DNA of 64,000 nt. Origin: CAYVTZ01 sp964454685. Its GTDB lineage: Bacteria > Bacillota > Clostridia > Christensenellales > Christensenellaceae. The notes beneath the pieces are model-generated. The model was not told where the DNA came from, searched no databases, and saw only the letters and a program-made list of their open reading frames with translations. Below are positions 26,423 through 34,713 of the stretch, piece by piece. Within the stretch, counting starts at the first letter, position 1, and every line of letters begins with the position of its first letter. Made by a program: the position numbers and the translations under genes. The stretch covers positions 1-64,000 of the forward strand of contig CAYVTZ010000013.1 of the NCBI GenBank assembly GCA_964454685.1, read 5' to 3'.

Positions 26423-26668
26423 TCAATCTTTGCTTTCTTTGCCGATGCTCTTCTTGAGCCCCGCAAGTTGTACCAAATTCACATTCACATGCGCTGCGGT
26501 TTGGTTTTCCAGCACTACTTTTTTTAGTGTCTCATAACGATAGACCCGCATATTTTTGGGGGCTTCAATCCCGATTTTGACACGATCAGAATCAATATTC
26601 AGCAAGGTGATTTTGATGTCCTCGCCTATGATAATTGCCTCATTCGGCTTTCTCGTTAGCACTAGCAT
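26423..26668 (-). CDS. csrA: Translational regulator CsrA
   Basis: 81 residues. RNA-binding protein that in Bacillus represses flagellin mRNA translation and is held inactive by FliW. The N-terminus MLVLTRKPNEAIIIGEDI and the motif IGIEAPKNMRVYR are diagnostic. The ATG at 26668 gives the canonical N-terminus and has the better spacing (9 bases) from GGGAGG; the ATG two codons upstream is too close. The start lies inside the end of fliW (29-base overlap), the normal fliW-csrA order. Confidence 0.95.
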   Translation of the reverse strand: MLVLTRKPNEAIIIGEDIKITLLNIDSDRVKIGIEAPKNMRVYRYETLKKVVLENQTAAHVNVNLVQLAGLKKSIGKESKD

Positions 26669-27128
26669 CGGCATCCACCTCCCCGTTTTGATAATAAGCA
26701 AGCAACGCATCATACACCGGATGCTGCAACGAATATGCCTTATGATCCATCATAATCTGCACACCAATCATCTTCTTCATATTGATGAGCAACGGCGCCA
26801 TCAAATTGATCGTCATTTTGGTCAATTCCTCCGGCAAAACCATGATGTTGAGCACCACAAGGTCTTCCTCCTCATGTGTCTCGATCAAGTCCAGCTCTTC
26901 ATCATCCACCACAATTTCATAATCCGGTTTCAGCACAAACGGGTTGACAATCGGAATCGAAATGTCTGCATCCTCAATGCTTTGCAGCCATTGAATTGGG
27001 TCGGTTTGGTCACATCGCACAATCGCATATTGCGATAGCTTTTCCAGACCGGGCAGTCCGCCCGGAAACATTATGATACTATTGCGGTCAATGCTGATCT
27101 CACCAAAGCGTGTCGATTGAATATCCAC
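26640..27128 (-). CDS. fliW: Flagellar assembly factor FliW
   Basis: 162 residues. FliW binds flagellin and CsrA in a partner switch that couples flagellin synthesis to secretion. TRFGEISIDRNSIIMFPGGLPG near the N-terminus and NPFVLKPDYEI near residue 62 are typical. It has a longer acidic C-terminus (DADASANEKAE) than the Bacillus protein, partly because of the csrA overlap. It lies 20 bases after the DUF6470 gene. Flagellin itself is not in the window. Confidence 0.93.
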   Translation of the reverse strand: MDIQSTRFGEISIDRNSIIMFPGGLPGLEKLSQYAIVRCDQTDPIQWLQSIEDADISIPIVNPFVLKPDYEIVVDDEELDLIETHEEEDLVVLNIMVLPEELTKMTINLMAPLLINMKKMIGVQIMMDHKAYSLQHPVYDALLAYYQNGEVDADASANEKAE

Positions 27129-27147
27129 AAATAAAGTTCTCCTTTGT

Positions 27148-27753
27148 CTAAATGCTCTTATCTACTTTTTTTCCTTGCTTTTGGGGCACCGCATCCTCAT
27201 TAACGGAGATATGCACCTGCGCATGGTCTTTAATTTTGATCTCCACAGAATAAGGCGTTACTGTGATATCCGGCATAAAACTATCATCCCAGACAATTTC
27301 AAATTCACCCTGCGACCACTGGATGCTCATTTTCGCTTCCGTCCACTCAATCGAGGGCGAAGAAGCTCCGCTGCTCATTGCGATTTGCGGGCTTACCTGC
27401 AAAATATCTTCCAATGCCAGTTCGCCAACCATGTTTCTGGACGAACCAAGATAATTCTGAATCTGGCTCATAGAATCACCCTGCGCCACCATGCGCTGAA
27501 TTGCTTCCTGAACCATTTGCCTGGCCGTATCCCGCATATATTGCCGAAAGCTATCCGGAGAGCGCATCCCACGCTCATTCCAAACGCTGCGCCAGTCCAC
27601 CTTCATTTGAGGGCGCTGGCTTTCCACCATCATGCGCGGCGGTGTAGATTTCACCGTGAAATTACGGCGCGGCCGGTTCTGGATTTGCAGCTGCGCGCGC
27701 GTAGAGCTGATGTCCAAAGTTGCCCGACTCGATTGAATGCTTAATGCCTTCAC
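27148..27753 (-). CDS. DUF6470 (YviE-like) flagellar locus protein
   Basis: 201 residues. The N-terminus LSIQSSRATLDISSTRAQLQI is the typical start of the YviE-like family found between flgL and fliW in Bacillus and Clostridia. There is no signal peptide or membrane segment. The middle is an amphipathic helix (MVQEAIQRMVAQGDSMSQI) and the C-terminus is beta-rich (PDITVTPYSVEIKIKDHAQVHI). The role is unknown. It is kept with filament-junction genes, 24 bases after flgL. Confidence 0.8.
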   Translation of the reverse strand: MKALSIQSSRATLDISSTRAQLQIQNRPRRNFTVKSTPPRMMVESQRPQMKVDWRSVWNERGMRSPDSFRQYMRDTARQMVQEAIQRMVAQGDSMSQIQNYLGSSRNMVGELALEDILQVSPQIAMSSGASSPSIEWTEAKMSIQWSQGEFEIVWDDSFMPDITVTPYSVEIKIKDHAQVHISVNEDAVPQKQGKKVDKSI

Positions 27754-27777
27754 CCTACATCACCCATTTCATGAAAA

Positions 27778-29355
27778 TTACTTCAGAAAATCCATCAATG
27801 ACATTTGGATAATCTGAGAGCCACTTGCAAGTGCCTGCTTGAATATCGTGTTTGTGTACTGATATTTCATAATGGTTTCAGCCTGATCAATGTCCTCCAC
27901 ATCCGAGCGAATCGCCTCATAATTGATCGCGTCCATCGAATAGCGGTTCGACATTGTTTTTAACTGCTCTGTGCGTGCACCGCTTGTCACCATCCCAACA
28001 ATCAAGTTATCCTGCACCTTTGTCAAGGCAGTCAGATGCTTGGTCAAATCATCGTTGGATGCTCCGTTTTCCAAATCCCGCGCAAGATTCAACAACGTCT
28101 GGAACATATTTGTGCTTCCTGTCCCGGCCAGCTCAACACCATTAAAGGTAACCGTCTGCTTTAGGTTGAACCCTGTTTCAAACTGTACGCGCTGCGTCGC
28201 CTCTTCCCCCAGCTTCGAGGTCACAAACTCCGCAGAACCGATCAATTTTGCCAGTTCCTCCGGTGTTGTGGGGACCACATAAGGCGGATTGGATGCCGGA
28301 TCCGCAGTCGTTGACCAACTGACGGTGCCCAAACCGAGCGCCGATAAATCCACAGATCCGTTGTTAACGTCGGTTGCGTCCAGCGTGTGCCGCGCAAATT
28401 CCGCTCCATTGGAGTCCGTGAAAATCAACGTACTGCCCTGCATACTGATTTGATATTTTTCATTTTCACCGATTGCACCCGTCCACTGCAAGTGCGAATC
28501 CGCTTTGCTGCTCATCACGGCCGATGTCTGCGTGTTCACGGTCTTTGCGCCCGCTACCGCGCCTGCGATCTCTGCCGGGGTGCCCAGCGCCGGGTCGGCT
28601 TTGTTCGTCCAACTGATCTTGCCGAATCCTTGCGCGGTTAAGTCAATCTCTCCCGCCTGCACATCAGCCGCCGTCACGGTATATCGTTCCTGCTCCTGCA
28701 CCACGCCGTTTTCATCTGTATACGAAAACACAATGTCATCACCATCTGCACTCACGGCGTAGGCACGGTTATCAACCGTCATGCTGCCCGTCCACGCAAA
28801 GTCCTTTGCATTGGTCGTGTTTGCCATTTCTCCACTTGTGGTAATGCCATCCGGCGGCAATGTTAGATCGCAACCATTGTACAGCACTTTGGTTATTTTT
28901 CCGTTCTCGTCGCGTATTGCCTTGAATGGTTCATTGGTCGTGTTAAAGCCACCGAATAAATACTGATCGCCAATCACCGAGTTGGACATCTGCAAAATAT
29001 GATCGGTCAATTCACGCACTTGCAAAGCATAGTTCTGTTTGTCCGATGGATTCGTTGTGCCCATCGCCGCAGTCGTCAGCTCCTTTAAGCTGATCATCAC
29101 CTGCTCCATCTCCGTAATTGCAGTCTCCGCCTGTGTTGCCCAATGGTTTGCAGAAGATACATTCTTTCTGAATTGCTCCAGGCGCCTAATCTGTTGGCGC
29201 GCCGTCATACTGTTCAGCACTCCCACCGGGTCGCTGGAAAGTCTCACAATCCTGCGGTTGCTGGCGAGTTGGTCGCTATATTTGCTCACCTTAAACACAT
29301 TATTGCTCAAGTTGTTGAGCATATTATCAATCATCATAGAGTTGGTAATTCTCAT
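27778..29355 (-). CDS. flgL: Hook-filament junction protein FlgL with duplicated insertion
   Basis: Second hook-filament junction protein. The flagellin-like N-terminal helix region (MRITNSMMIDNMLNNLS, then DQLASNRRIVRLSSDP) and the C-terminal helix (TIMKYQYTNTIFKQALASG) are conserved. The length of 525 residues is far above the usual 290-350. The excess is a central region (about 180-380) with two copies of a domain of about 85 residues (near 186-270 and 289-375). Both copies share a WTG start and a late S-W-x-x-x-ADPA element. These would project on the outside of the junction. It lies 26 bases after flgK. Confidence 0.93.
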   Translation of the reverse strand: MRITNSMMIDNMLNNLSNNVFKVSKYSDQLASNRRIVRLSSDPVGVLNSMTARQQIRRLEQFRKNVSSANHWATQAETAITEMEQVMISLKELTTAAMGTTNPSDKQNYALQVRELTDHILQMSNSVIGDQYLFGGFNTTNEPFKAIRDENGKITKVLYNGCDLTLPPDGITTSGEMANTTNAKDFAWTGSMTVDNRAYAVSADGDDIVFSYTDENGVVQEQERYTVTAADVQAGEIDLTAQGFGKISWTNKADPALGTPAEIAGAVAGAKTVNTQTSAVMSSKADSHLQWTGAIGENEKYQISMQGSTLIFTDSNGAEFARHTLDATDVNNGSVDLSALGLGTVSWSTTADPASNPPYVVPTTPEELAKLIGSAEFVTSKLGEEATQRVQFETGFNLKQTVTFNGVELAGTGSTNMFQTLLNLARDLENGASNDDLTKHLTALTKVQDNLIVGMVTSGARTEQLKTMSNRYSMDAINYEAIRSDVEDIDQAETIMKYQYTNTIFKQALASGSQIIQMSLMDFLK

Positions 29356-29381
29356 GTCCGCTGTCCCTCCTTCAAAGCCGC

Positions 29382-30938
29382 TTATCTGCCGACCAGACCC
29401 ATCTTATTAATCAAAACGTCCAATCCTTCGTCCACCGCCGTAATCACACGCGATGCCGCTTTGTACGCATACCCAAAGCGGATGATGTTGGTCATCTCCT
29501 CATCCAGCGAAACACCACTGATGGATTTGCGCTGTTGATCGACATGCGATTTCATGACCGATTGCGCCTTGTACGTGTCCGTGATATGATTCATGTTGAT
29601 TCCGATATCATTGAGAACCGCGCGATACGCACTGTCGATGTTGTCCGCTGTGCCGGCTTCATTTTTCTTGGTTACCAGCTCGCACATTGCTAAGATGGTT
29701 TTGTTATTGCCTTTCTGATCGTTGCCTTCTCCCGGCACGATAGGCATATCTGACGTGGCAATGTTTGCCACATTTTTAATGATATTAGCATCCACTTTAA
29801 AGTCTTTCGCCGTGATTTTATCATACATCGGTTTCCCGTCCGCATCCAGTTCCACTTGAAAAAACCGGATCCCCGTCTTGCTTTGCGTCGAGCCGTCCAC
29901 GGGAATCGTGTACCCTTTCTCGTGAACTGCGTTCATGTCTGCCGCAATTTTTTGGCACAGCTTGTTCAGCTCATGCACCACAAACGGAATCCCGATCGAA
30001 TCCTTGGAGTTCCCGTCGCGGATGTCCAGATACCCGCGCATCGCGCCATCGCGGAACGTAATCGCGTTGCCGGTCGGGTCGCCATTGCTGTCCGCCCAAT
30101 AAACGCCATATAAAGAAGTTTCCCCATTGTTAAGAGGATTCGGCACATCATCATTTACCGCAAGCTGCTTATAATTTGCATGTCGCACTAGATTCCTGCC
30201 ATCCAGTTGCACCACCAGCTGCCCGTTCGGGTCCTCGTAAGTGGAAATGTCCGCAAGTCCGGAAAGCTGATCCAGCAAAAGGTTGCGCTCATCCCGCAAG
30301 TCGTTTGCCTTGGCTCCGGAAAGTTCGTAGCCGTAAATCTGCTCATTTAATTGCGCAATCTGCTTGGCAAGCGCGTTGATCTCATTCGTCGTAATTTTAA
30401 CTGATTCGTTGATGGTATTCTGCTGCTCTACCAAACGGTTGTAATAATAGTTCATGGTGTCCGTCATGGATTGCGCCTGCTGCAAAAGATTTTCGCGCAA
30501 TTCGGTTTTCTCCGGCGCTTTGGAAAGCTCCTGCAACGCATCATAAAACCCGGCAAATATCTTAGAAACCCCGCTTGCAGTGTCCATATCATCCAGTTCA
30601 TTGTTAAACAGAGATTCCACATATTCAAAATATTGCTGCTTGGTCTGCCACTTGGTTGTGGTACCGTTTTCCTTGCGATATTGGTAATCCAAAAACGGAT
30701 TGCGCACCTGCTCCACGCAGATGGTATCCACTCCGCGTCCTGATGTGCCACGCGCGTCGATCGCAATAAAAGAGTTCCCCGCGATGGGGGGCAATGCTGC
30801 CGTACTCAAGCGCTGGCGCGTAAAGCCGTTGGTATCCACATTCGAAATGTTGTGGCCCGTAATGTCCAGTTGGTTTTGGCTGATAAATAAGCCAGTTCTT
30901 GCTATTTCAAGTCCATAAAAAGTAGATCTCATATTCAC
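29382..30938 (-). CDS. flgK: Hook-filament junction protein FlgK
   Basis: 518 residues, first junction protein between hook and filament, exported through the flagellar type III apparatus. The N-terminal rod/hook motif is LEIARTGLFISQNQLDITGHNISNVDTNG, within which ANV-type residues are conserved, followed by GRGVD and the flagellin-like helical region. The C-terminus (SISGVSLDEEMTNIIRFGYAYKAASRVI) is diagnostic. It starts 4 bases after flgN stops, so its chaperone is made just before it. Confidence 0.95.
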   Translation of the reverse strand: MNMRSTFYGLEIARTGLFISQNQLDITGHNISNVDTNGFTRQRLSTAALPPIAGNSFIAIDARGTSGRGVDTICVEQVRNPFLDYQYRKENGTTTKWQTKQQYFEYVESLFNNELDDMDTASGVSKIFAGFYDALQELSKAPEKTELRENLLQQAQSMTDTMNYYYNRLVEQQNTINESVKITTNEINALAKQIAQLNEQIYGYELSGAKANDLRDERNLLLDQLSGLADISTYEDPNGQLVVQLDGRNLVRHANYKQLAVNDDVPNPLNNGETSLYGVYWADSNGDPTGNAITFRDGAMRGYLDIRDGNSKDSIGIPFVVHELNKLCQKIAADMNAVHEKGYTIPVDGSTQSKTGIRFFQVELDADGKPMYDKITAKDFKVDANIIKNVANIATSDMPIVPGEGNDQKGNNKTILAMCELVTKKNEAGTADNIDSAYRAVLNDIGINMNHITDTYKAQSVMKSHVDQQRKSISGVSLDEEMTNIIRFGYAYKAASRVITAVDEGLDVLINKMGLVGR

Positions 30939-30942
30939 TTCC

Positions 30943-31434
30943 TCATGCTTGGCTGTCGATGATGTTCACGTTTTTCGCGTTTCCTTCTTCCACAATGCCA
31001 GAGTTCCCATAGATATTGCTTGTCTGCGGCTCCACAAGAAACATGTTCACCATATAGTCCACATATTCCATATGCAACTCAATCAATCCCTGCATCTGCG
31101 CATTCACCAGCTTTTGCTGGTTGAACAGTTCTTTAAGCGCCTGCGCATTTTCGTCCAGCCGCCTGCACTGCTCCTGCGTTGCATAGGCATACAGCTCTTG
31201 CAAAGTCGGCAGCTCCGCCAACTGCTGTTCCGCTGCCAGCGATGCAACCAGCGCGACGCGTTGTTCTTCCAAATCCGAAATCCGGGAAACAAATTCCCAC
31301 TCGCGTTTTACAATCTCATTCACGCTTTGCGCGTCGTTTTCGATGATGCTTTCCTTTTTTTGCAAGGATAGCGCATAGACTTGCTCATACGCCTGTCGCT
31401 GCGCCTCCAAAATCTCGATCAGCTTTTCTATCAT
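30943..31434 (-). CDS. flgN: FlgN-type flagellar export chaperone
   Basis: 163 residues, mostly alpha-helical and acidic. The start MIEKLIEILEAQRQAYEQVYALSLQKKESII and the central helices with LxxL spacing match the FlgN family, which binds FlgK and FlgL before export. Identification rests on fold-like pattern and on position between flgM and flgK, the standard order. The C-terminal part (residues 125-163) is probably the client-binding helix. Confidence 0.85.
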   Translation of the reverse strand: MIEKLIEILEAQRQAYEQVYALSLQKKESIIENDAQSVNEIVKREWEFVSRISDLEEQRVALVASLAAEQQLAELPTLQELYAYATQEQCRRLDENAQALKELFNQQKLVNAQMQGLIELHMEYVDYMVNMFLVEPQTSNIYGNSGIVEEGNAKNVNIIDSQA

Positions 31435-31438
31435 GAAA

Positions 31439-31723
31439 TCACACCCTCACGGAAAACAAAATCGCTTCCGCAAGTTTCGCGTCATCCACTTGGTAGCTGC
31501 CGGAGCTGATCTGCTGCTTCAGCGCACTCAAATCCTGCGCGGGCATCACAGGCTCCTCCATCGAAGCCTTTGCCGCTTTGAAAATTTCGTGGAAGGAAGC
31601 AGCCTCGCTGGAAATCTCAACGCGGTCACTCTGCTGACTCTTCTCCGATCTGTTGATTGCATTGTTTGCAACCCCGCGATACCGTTCTACCGCTTGTATC
31701 GATCCGGTTAAATTGATCCTCAT
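31439..31723 (-). CDS. flgM: Anti-sigma-D factor FlgM
   Basis: 94 residues. Small exported inhibitor of sigma-D. The N-terminus MRINLTGSIQAVERYRG and the C-terminal helical region (DRVEISSEAASFHEIF, then VDDAKLAEAILFSVRV) fit the FlgM family: a disordered first half and a sigma-binding second half. It lies 4 bases upstream of flgN, in an operon that itself has a sigma-D-type promoter, which makes a feedback loop. Confidence 0.88.
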   Translation of the reverse strand: MRINLTGSIQAVERYRGVANNAINRSEKSQQSDRVEISSEAASFHEIFKAAKASMEEPVMPAQDLSALKQQISSGSYQVDDAKLAEAILFSVRV

Positions 31724-31735
31724 ACATGCATCCTC

Positions 31736-32152
31736 CTACTTCTTAATGTGTAACCGTTCCGAGCTACTGCCCAATCCTGCCGGTGCAGGTTTTTCCTTCA
31801 CCGGAACTTCCTTCTTTGGCAACACCCGATTCAGTGCATTTGAAATCGAGCCGGCGCACTCTTTACACATCCGTCCGCTGGTAACGGGCTTTCCGCATTT
31901 TTCACAACACAGCGAGCCGTCTGCAGACTTCATTTCCAGCCTGCCCTCTCTCAGAAAATGCAGAATCGTCGCCTCTTCCACACCGGTTTTCTCTGAAAGT
32001 TCCAACACCGTAGCGCTTGGGTAATTGTACAGATAGTTTTTAATCAGATCAAACTTTCTTTCCACTTCCATCAAACACATCGGGCATTCGTTCTTACCGT
32101 TGAACGGAAAAATTTTCCCGCACGATTTACATTTTACATACTTCCCTGCCAT
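31736..32152 (-). CDS. YvyF-like flagellar operon zinc-ribbon protein
   Basis: 138 residues. Two cysteine pairs form a zinc ribbon at the N-terminus (CKSCGK and CPMC) and another at residues 81-98 (CCEKCGK and CKEC). Between them is a helix-turn-helix-like segment (ATVLELSEKTGVEEATILHFLREGRL). This is the layout of the YvyF/TIGR03826 flagellar operon protein. It lies upstream of flgM. A regulatory role is likely from the layout but not shown. Confidence 0.85.
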   Translation of the reverse strand: MAGKYVKCKSCGKIFPFNGKNECPMCLMEVERKFDLIKNYLYNYPSATVLELSEKTGVEEATILHFLREGRLEMKSADGSLCCEKCGKPVTSGRMCKECAGSISNALNRVLPKKEVPVKEKPAPAGLGSSSERLHIKK

Positions 32153-32163
32153 ATCCTACCACC

Positions 32164-32925
32164 TCATCTCAGCTGATTCGCTGTTCCATCCATCTGATCC
32201 GCAGTGGAGAGCGCGCGTGAAGAAATCTGCATTGCGCGACTGCTACGAATCATTCGCGAAAACTCTTCCGCCATATTCACGTTAGAGCCTTCCAACACTC
32301 TCTGCTCAACCTTGGTGTCCAGGGCTGCGCGTTGTGCCTGTCCCGATGCTGTCGATACCGCAAATAAATTATCCGAAACCGCTTGTAAGCCTTCGCGGTT
32401 TGTAAAATCAAACATACCCAATCGCGCGTAAGACACATTGTTGCCACCATTGTAAATCTGCCCATCCGTCCCGATGCGCACTTCAGTGCCCTGCAAACGA
32501 ATACGCTGACCGTTTTGATCCAGCACATAATAACCCTTCGAAGTCACCAGATATTCTCCGTCTGCCTGCACATCCCGTGCAAAACTGCCATCGCGCGTGT
32601 ATAGCCGCTCTCCTGCAGGGCTTTGCACTGCAAAAAATCCTTCGCCATTCAAGTAGCAGTCAAGCTCTCTGCCCGTTTCCAGATACTGCCCCGGCGAAAA
32701 AATACGCGTAATGCCCGAGACCAGCGTCCCGTGACCCTTTTGCATGTCAATGCCCGCCTGCGGCTGCACCACGCGCTGCATGCTCTGATAAAGCGCGTCT
32801 TTAAAATCGACACGGCTGGCTTTGAAGCCGTTTGTGTTCAAATTTGCCAAGTTGTTTGCGATGGTATCCAAACTTCTTTGTTGGGATGTAATTCCCATCG
32901 CCGCTGTGTATGCTCCCTGCATCAT
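32164..32925 (-). CDS. flhP: FlgF/FlgG-family rod protein FlhP
   Basis: 253 residues of the rod/hook basal-body family. N-terminal motif QRSLDTIANNLANLNTNGFKASR, central GEGFFAVQSPAGERLYTRDGSF, and C-terminal VLEGSNVNMAEEFSRMI with terminal helix. With the paralogue upstream it matches the FlhO-FlhP pair of Bacillus, which form the distal rod. It starts 15 bases after flhO ends. Confidence 0.88.
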   Translation of the reverse strand: MMQGAYTAAMGITSQQRSLDTIANNLANLNTNGFKASRVDFKDALYQSMQRVVQPQAGIDMQKGHGTLVSGITRIFSPGQYLETGRELDCYLNGEGFFAVQSPAGERLYTRDGSFARDVQADGEYLVTSKGYYVLDQNGQRIRLQGTEVRIGTDGQIYNGGNNVSYARLGMFDFTNREGLQAVSDNLFAVSTASGQAQRAALDTKVEQRVLEGSNVNMAEEFSRMIRSSRAMQISSRALSTADQMDGTANQLR

Positions 32926-32940
32926 AATTCCGTTACCCCG

Positions 32941-33714
32941 TTAAAATCTTCCGATTTCGCTCACTGTCTTGGCAAGCGATTCATCTACCATTTTGAGTAT
33001 TCTCTGGTTGCTTTCATAGACGCGGTTTGTGGTCAGCATGTCCGCCATTTCCCGTGCCAAATCCAGATTTGATCCCTCCAGCGCGCCCTGCACAATAGAC
33101 GGATTGTTCATCACCTGAGGCGCTCCGCCTTCCACATTGAAGAGGTTGCCCCCTTCCTTGCGCAGCACGTTGTTGTTTTCAAACTGTACGATCTGCAACC
33201 GACCTACATTCTGATTATTCACCGTCACCGTGCCGTCCGAACTGACTTTAAAGTTTCCCTGCGTGCCTACGTTAATCATGCCGCCGTTCTGCCCCGTCAC
33301 ATAGTAGCCTTCCTGCGTCAGCAGATTTCCGTTCAAATCCACTTGAAAATTGCCACTGCGGGTGTATCGGGTGCCTTGCGGCGTCTGCACCGTGAAAAAT
33401 CCATTGCCGGCAATCGCAAGATCGGTCGGCAAATTCGTAATCTGCATTGGACCCGAAGTAAAGTCTGTTGCCACACGGTCAATGTAGGTGCCCGTGTTGA
33501 GCGGCCCCACATAGGCATTGTTGTTCGTCGTAGTCGTACCGTTGGACGTCTTGTCATTGAGACGACTGATCAGCATATCGCCAAACGAACGCGTCACCAC
33601 CTGGTCTTTTTTATATCCGACTGTATCGCTGTTTGTCAGATTGTTGATCACCACATCCATTTTTGCACGCTGTGTCAACATTCCGGTTCCGGCAATATAG
33701 AAACTTCTAAGCAT
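32941..33714 (-). CDS. flhO: FlgF/FlgG-family rod protein FlhO
   Basis: 257 residues. N-terminal motif MLRSFYIAGTGMLTQRAKMDVVINNLTNSDT, central GNGFFTVQTPQGTRYTRSGNF, C-terminal GALEGSNLDLAREMADMLTTNRVYESNQRI. It is the first gene of the flhO-to-csrA run. Its leader has a sigma-D-type promoter and an 8-pair hairpin (AAGTGTGC/GCACACTT) that ends 4 bases before the TAGGAGG ribosome site. Confidence 0.88.
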   Translation of the reverse strand: MLRSFYIAGTGMLTQRAKMDVVINNLTNSDTVGYKKDQVVTRSFGDMLISRLNDKTSNGTTTTNNNAYVGPLNTGTYIDRVATDFTSGPMQITNLPTDLAIAGNGFFTVQTPQGTRYTRSGNFQVDLNGNLLTQEGYYVTGQNGGMINVGTQGNFKVSSDGTVTVNNQNVGRLQIVQFENNNVLRKEGGNLFNVEGGAPQVMNNPSIVQGALEGSNLDLAREMADMLTTNRVYESNQRILKMVDESLAKTVSEIGRF

Positions 33715-33761
33715 TTTCGCCTCCTAACAAGTGTGCACAGTCGCACACTTCTATATTATAA

Positions 33762-33789
33762 TTATCGTTGCAAAACCTACCGGACTTTA
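33762..33789 (-). promoter_or_regulatory. Sigma-D promoter of flhO-flgM operon
   Basis: On the minus strand TAAA (33786-33789), 16 bases, then AACGATAA (33762-33769), close to the sigma-D/FliA consensus TAAA...GCCGATAA. The spacing is identical to the fliD promoter at 54122-54149. A TATAAT overlaps just downstream, so a sigma-A start is also possible. Confidence 0.6.
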
Positions 33790-33803
33790 GCATTTTAGCA
33801 GAT

Positions 33804-34319
33804 TTATTTATTCACTTTTGCAATAAAACGGATCTCCGCCTTGGAGATTGCCAACGCTTCCGCAATCTGATCTTCATTTTTTCCTTCTGCAAGCATACGC
33901 AGCACTTCCTGCGCGCATTTTGGCGCACTTTGCGACGCGGCGCTCACCTCCTGCGGTGGCGCGATCTCCACGCGGTTCACGGGCATCTGCTCCATTCGGG
34001 TCACATTACTCTGATAGATCACATGGGAAGCTTCCGCACGGCGCTGCTCCCGCATCTCTTCCATTTTGCTTGCCTCAAATTCCAATTTCTTGTATTGTAA
34101 TTCCAACGTCTCAGAAGTATGCGCGATGTAATCCCGCAGCGAGTTCGCCATATCCTCGATTTCAAAATAAGTGACCATCAGTTTTTGCATTTTGTCTTCG
34201 TAATCCGTCTGCTTCTCCTTTTGCCGCTGGCTCCTCCATTTGAAAACCAATGCCAAAACGATAACCACAAGCGCGAATACAAACAATGCAAAAATATAAT
34301 ATTCCATGTTCATTCGCAA
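33804..34319 (-). CDS. SwrB-like (DUF6115) membrane protein
   Basis: 171 residues. One N-terminal transmembrane helix (residues 5-26), a basic RSQRQKEK stretch, a long coiled coil (40-105), and a C-terminal helix-turn-helix-like segment (VLRMLAEGKNEDQIAEALAISKAEIRFI). This layout and its place downstream of sigD match SwrB of Bacillus, which promotes assembly of the flagellar secretion apparatus. Alternative: a generic DUF6115 protein. The start could be the second methionine (residue 3 or 5). Confidence 0.75.
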   Translation of the reverse strand: MRMNMEYYIFALFVFALVVIVLALVFKWRSQRQKEKQTDYEDKMQKLMVTYFEIEDMANSLRDYIAHTSETLELQYKKLEFEASKMEEMREQRRAEASHVIYQSNVTRMEQMPVNRVEIAPPQEVSAASQSAPKCAQEVLRMLAEGKNEDQIAEALAISKAEIRFIAKVNK

Positions 34320-34333
34320 ACACTCCGCTCTGC

Positions 34334-34660
34334 CTATACGTTAATATCGATCGACATACCAAGCCCGTTTTCTTTCTTTCCTTCCACAGTCTCGATGTCG
34401 TCCTCCAGTTCCTCCCGCTCCTCCTGCTCGAAAAGCGCATGACCCTCCTTCTGGTTCTTCTGCTCCTTTTCGCGTCGCACCAGCGGCGTATCCTCGTCCT
34501 GCACATGCACGACCGATTCGCCCTCATGTTTGATCCGCACCTTCTCCATTTCCGCAATAAAATCCTTGCCTTGCTGCACATTGTTGTTCTGATCAGACAT
34601 GTGCCGCGCATAGTCCAGCGATTTATTGATCATGATTTGATTGTCGATTCCGCGTATCAT
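34334..34660 (-). CDS. Small acidic protein in flagellar operon, unknown
   Basis: 108 residues, no family recognised. It is highly charged: residues 60-100 are rich in Glu, Asp, Lys and Gln with a run of about 20 acidic and basic residues. The N-terminus (MIRGIDNQIMINKSLDYARHMSD) may be a short helix. It is 14 bases upstream of the SwrB-like gene and 53 bases after sigD, in the same direction. Probably a real, translated member of the operon; function unknown. Confidence 0.65.
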   Translation of the reverse strand: MIRGIDNQIMINKSLDYARHMSDQNNNVQQGKDFIAEMEKVRIKHEGESVVHVQDEDTPLVRREKEQKNQKEGHALFEQEEREELEDDIETVEGKKENGLGMSIDINV

Positions 34661-34713
34661 ATTATCCTCCCAAAAAACGGTCTGATGCTTGATGCGTCAC
34701 CTTTGTTGTCCCA

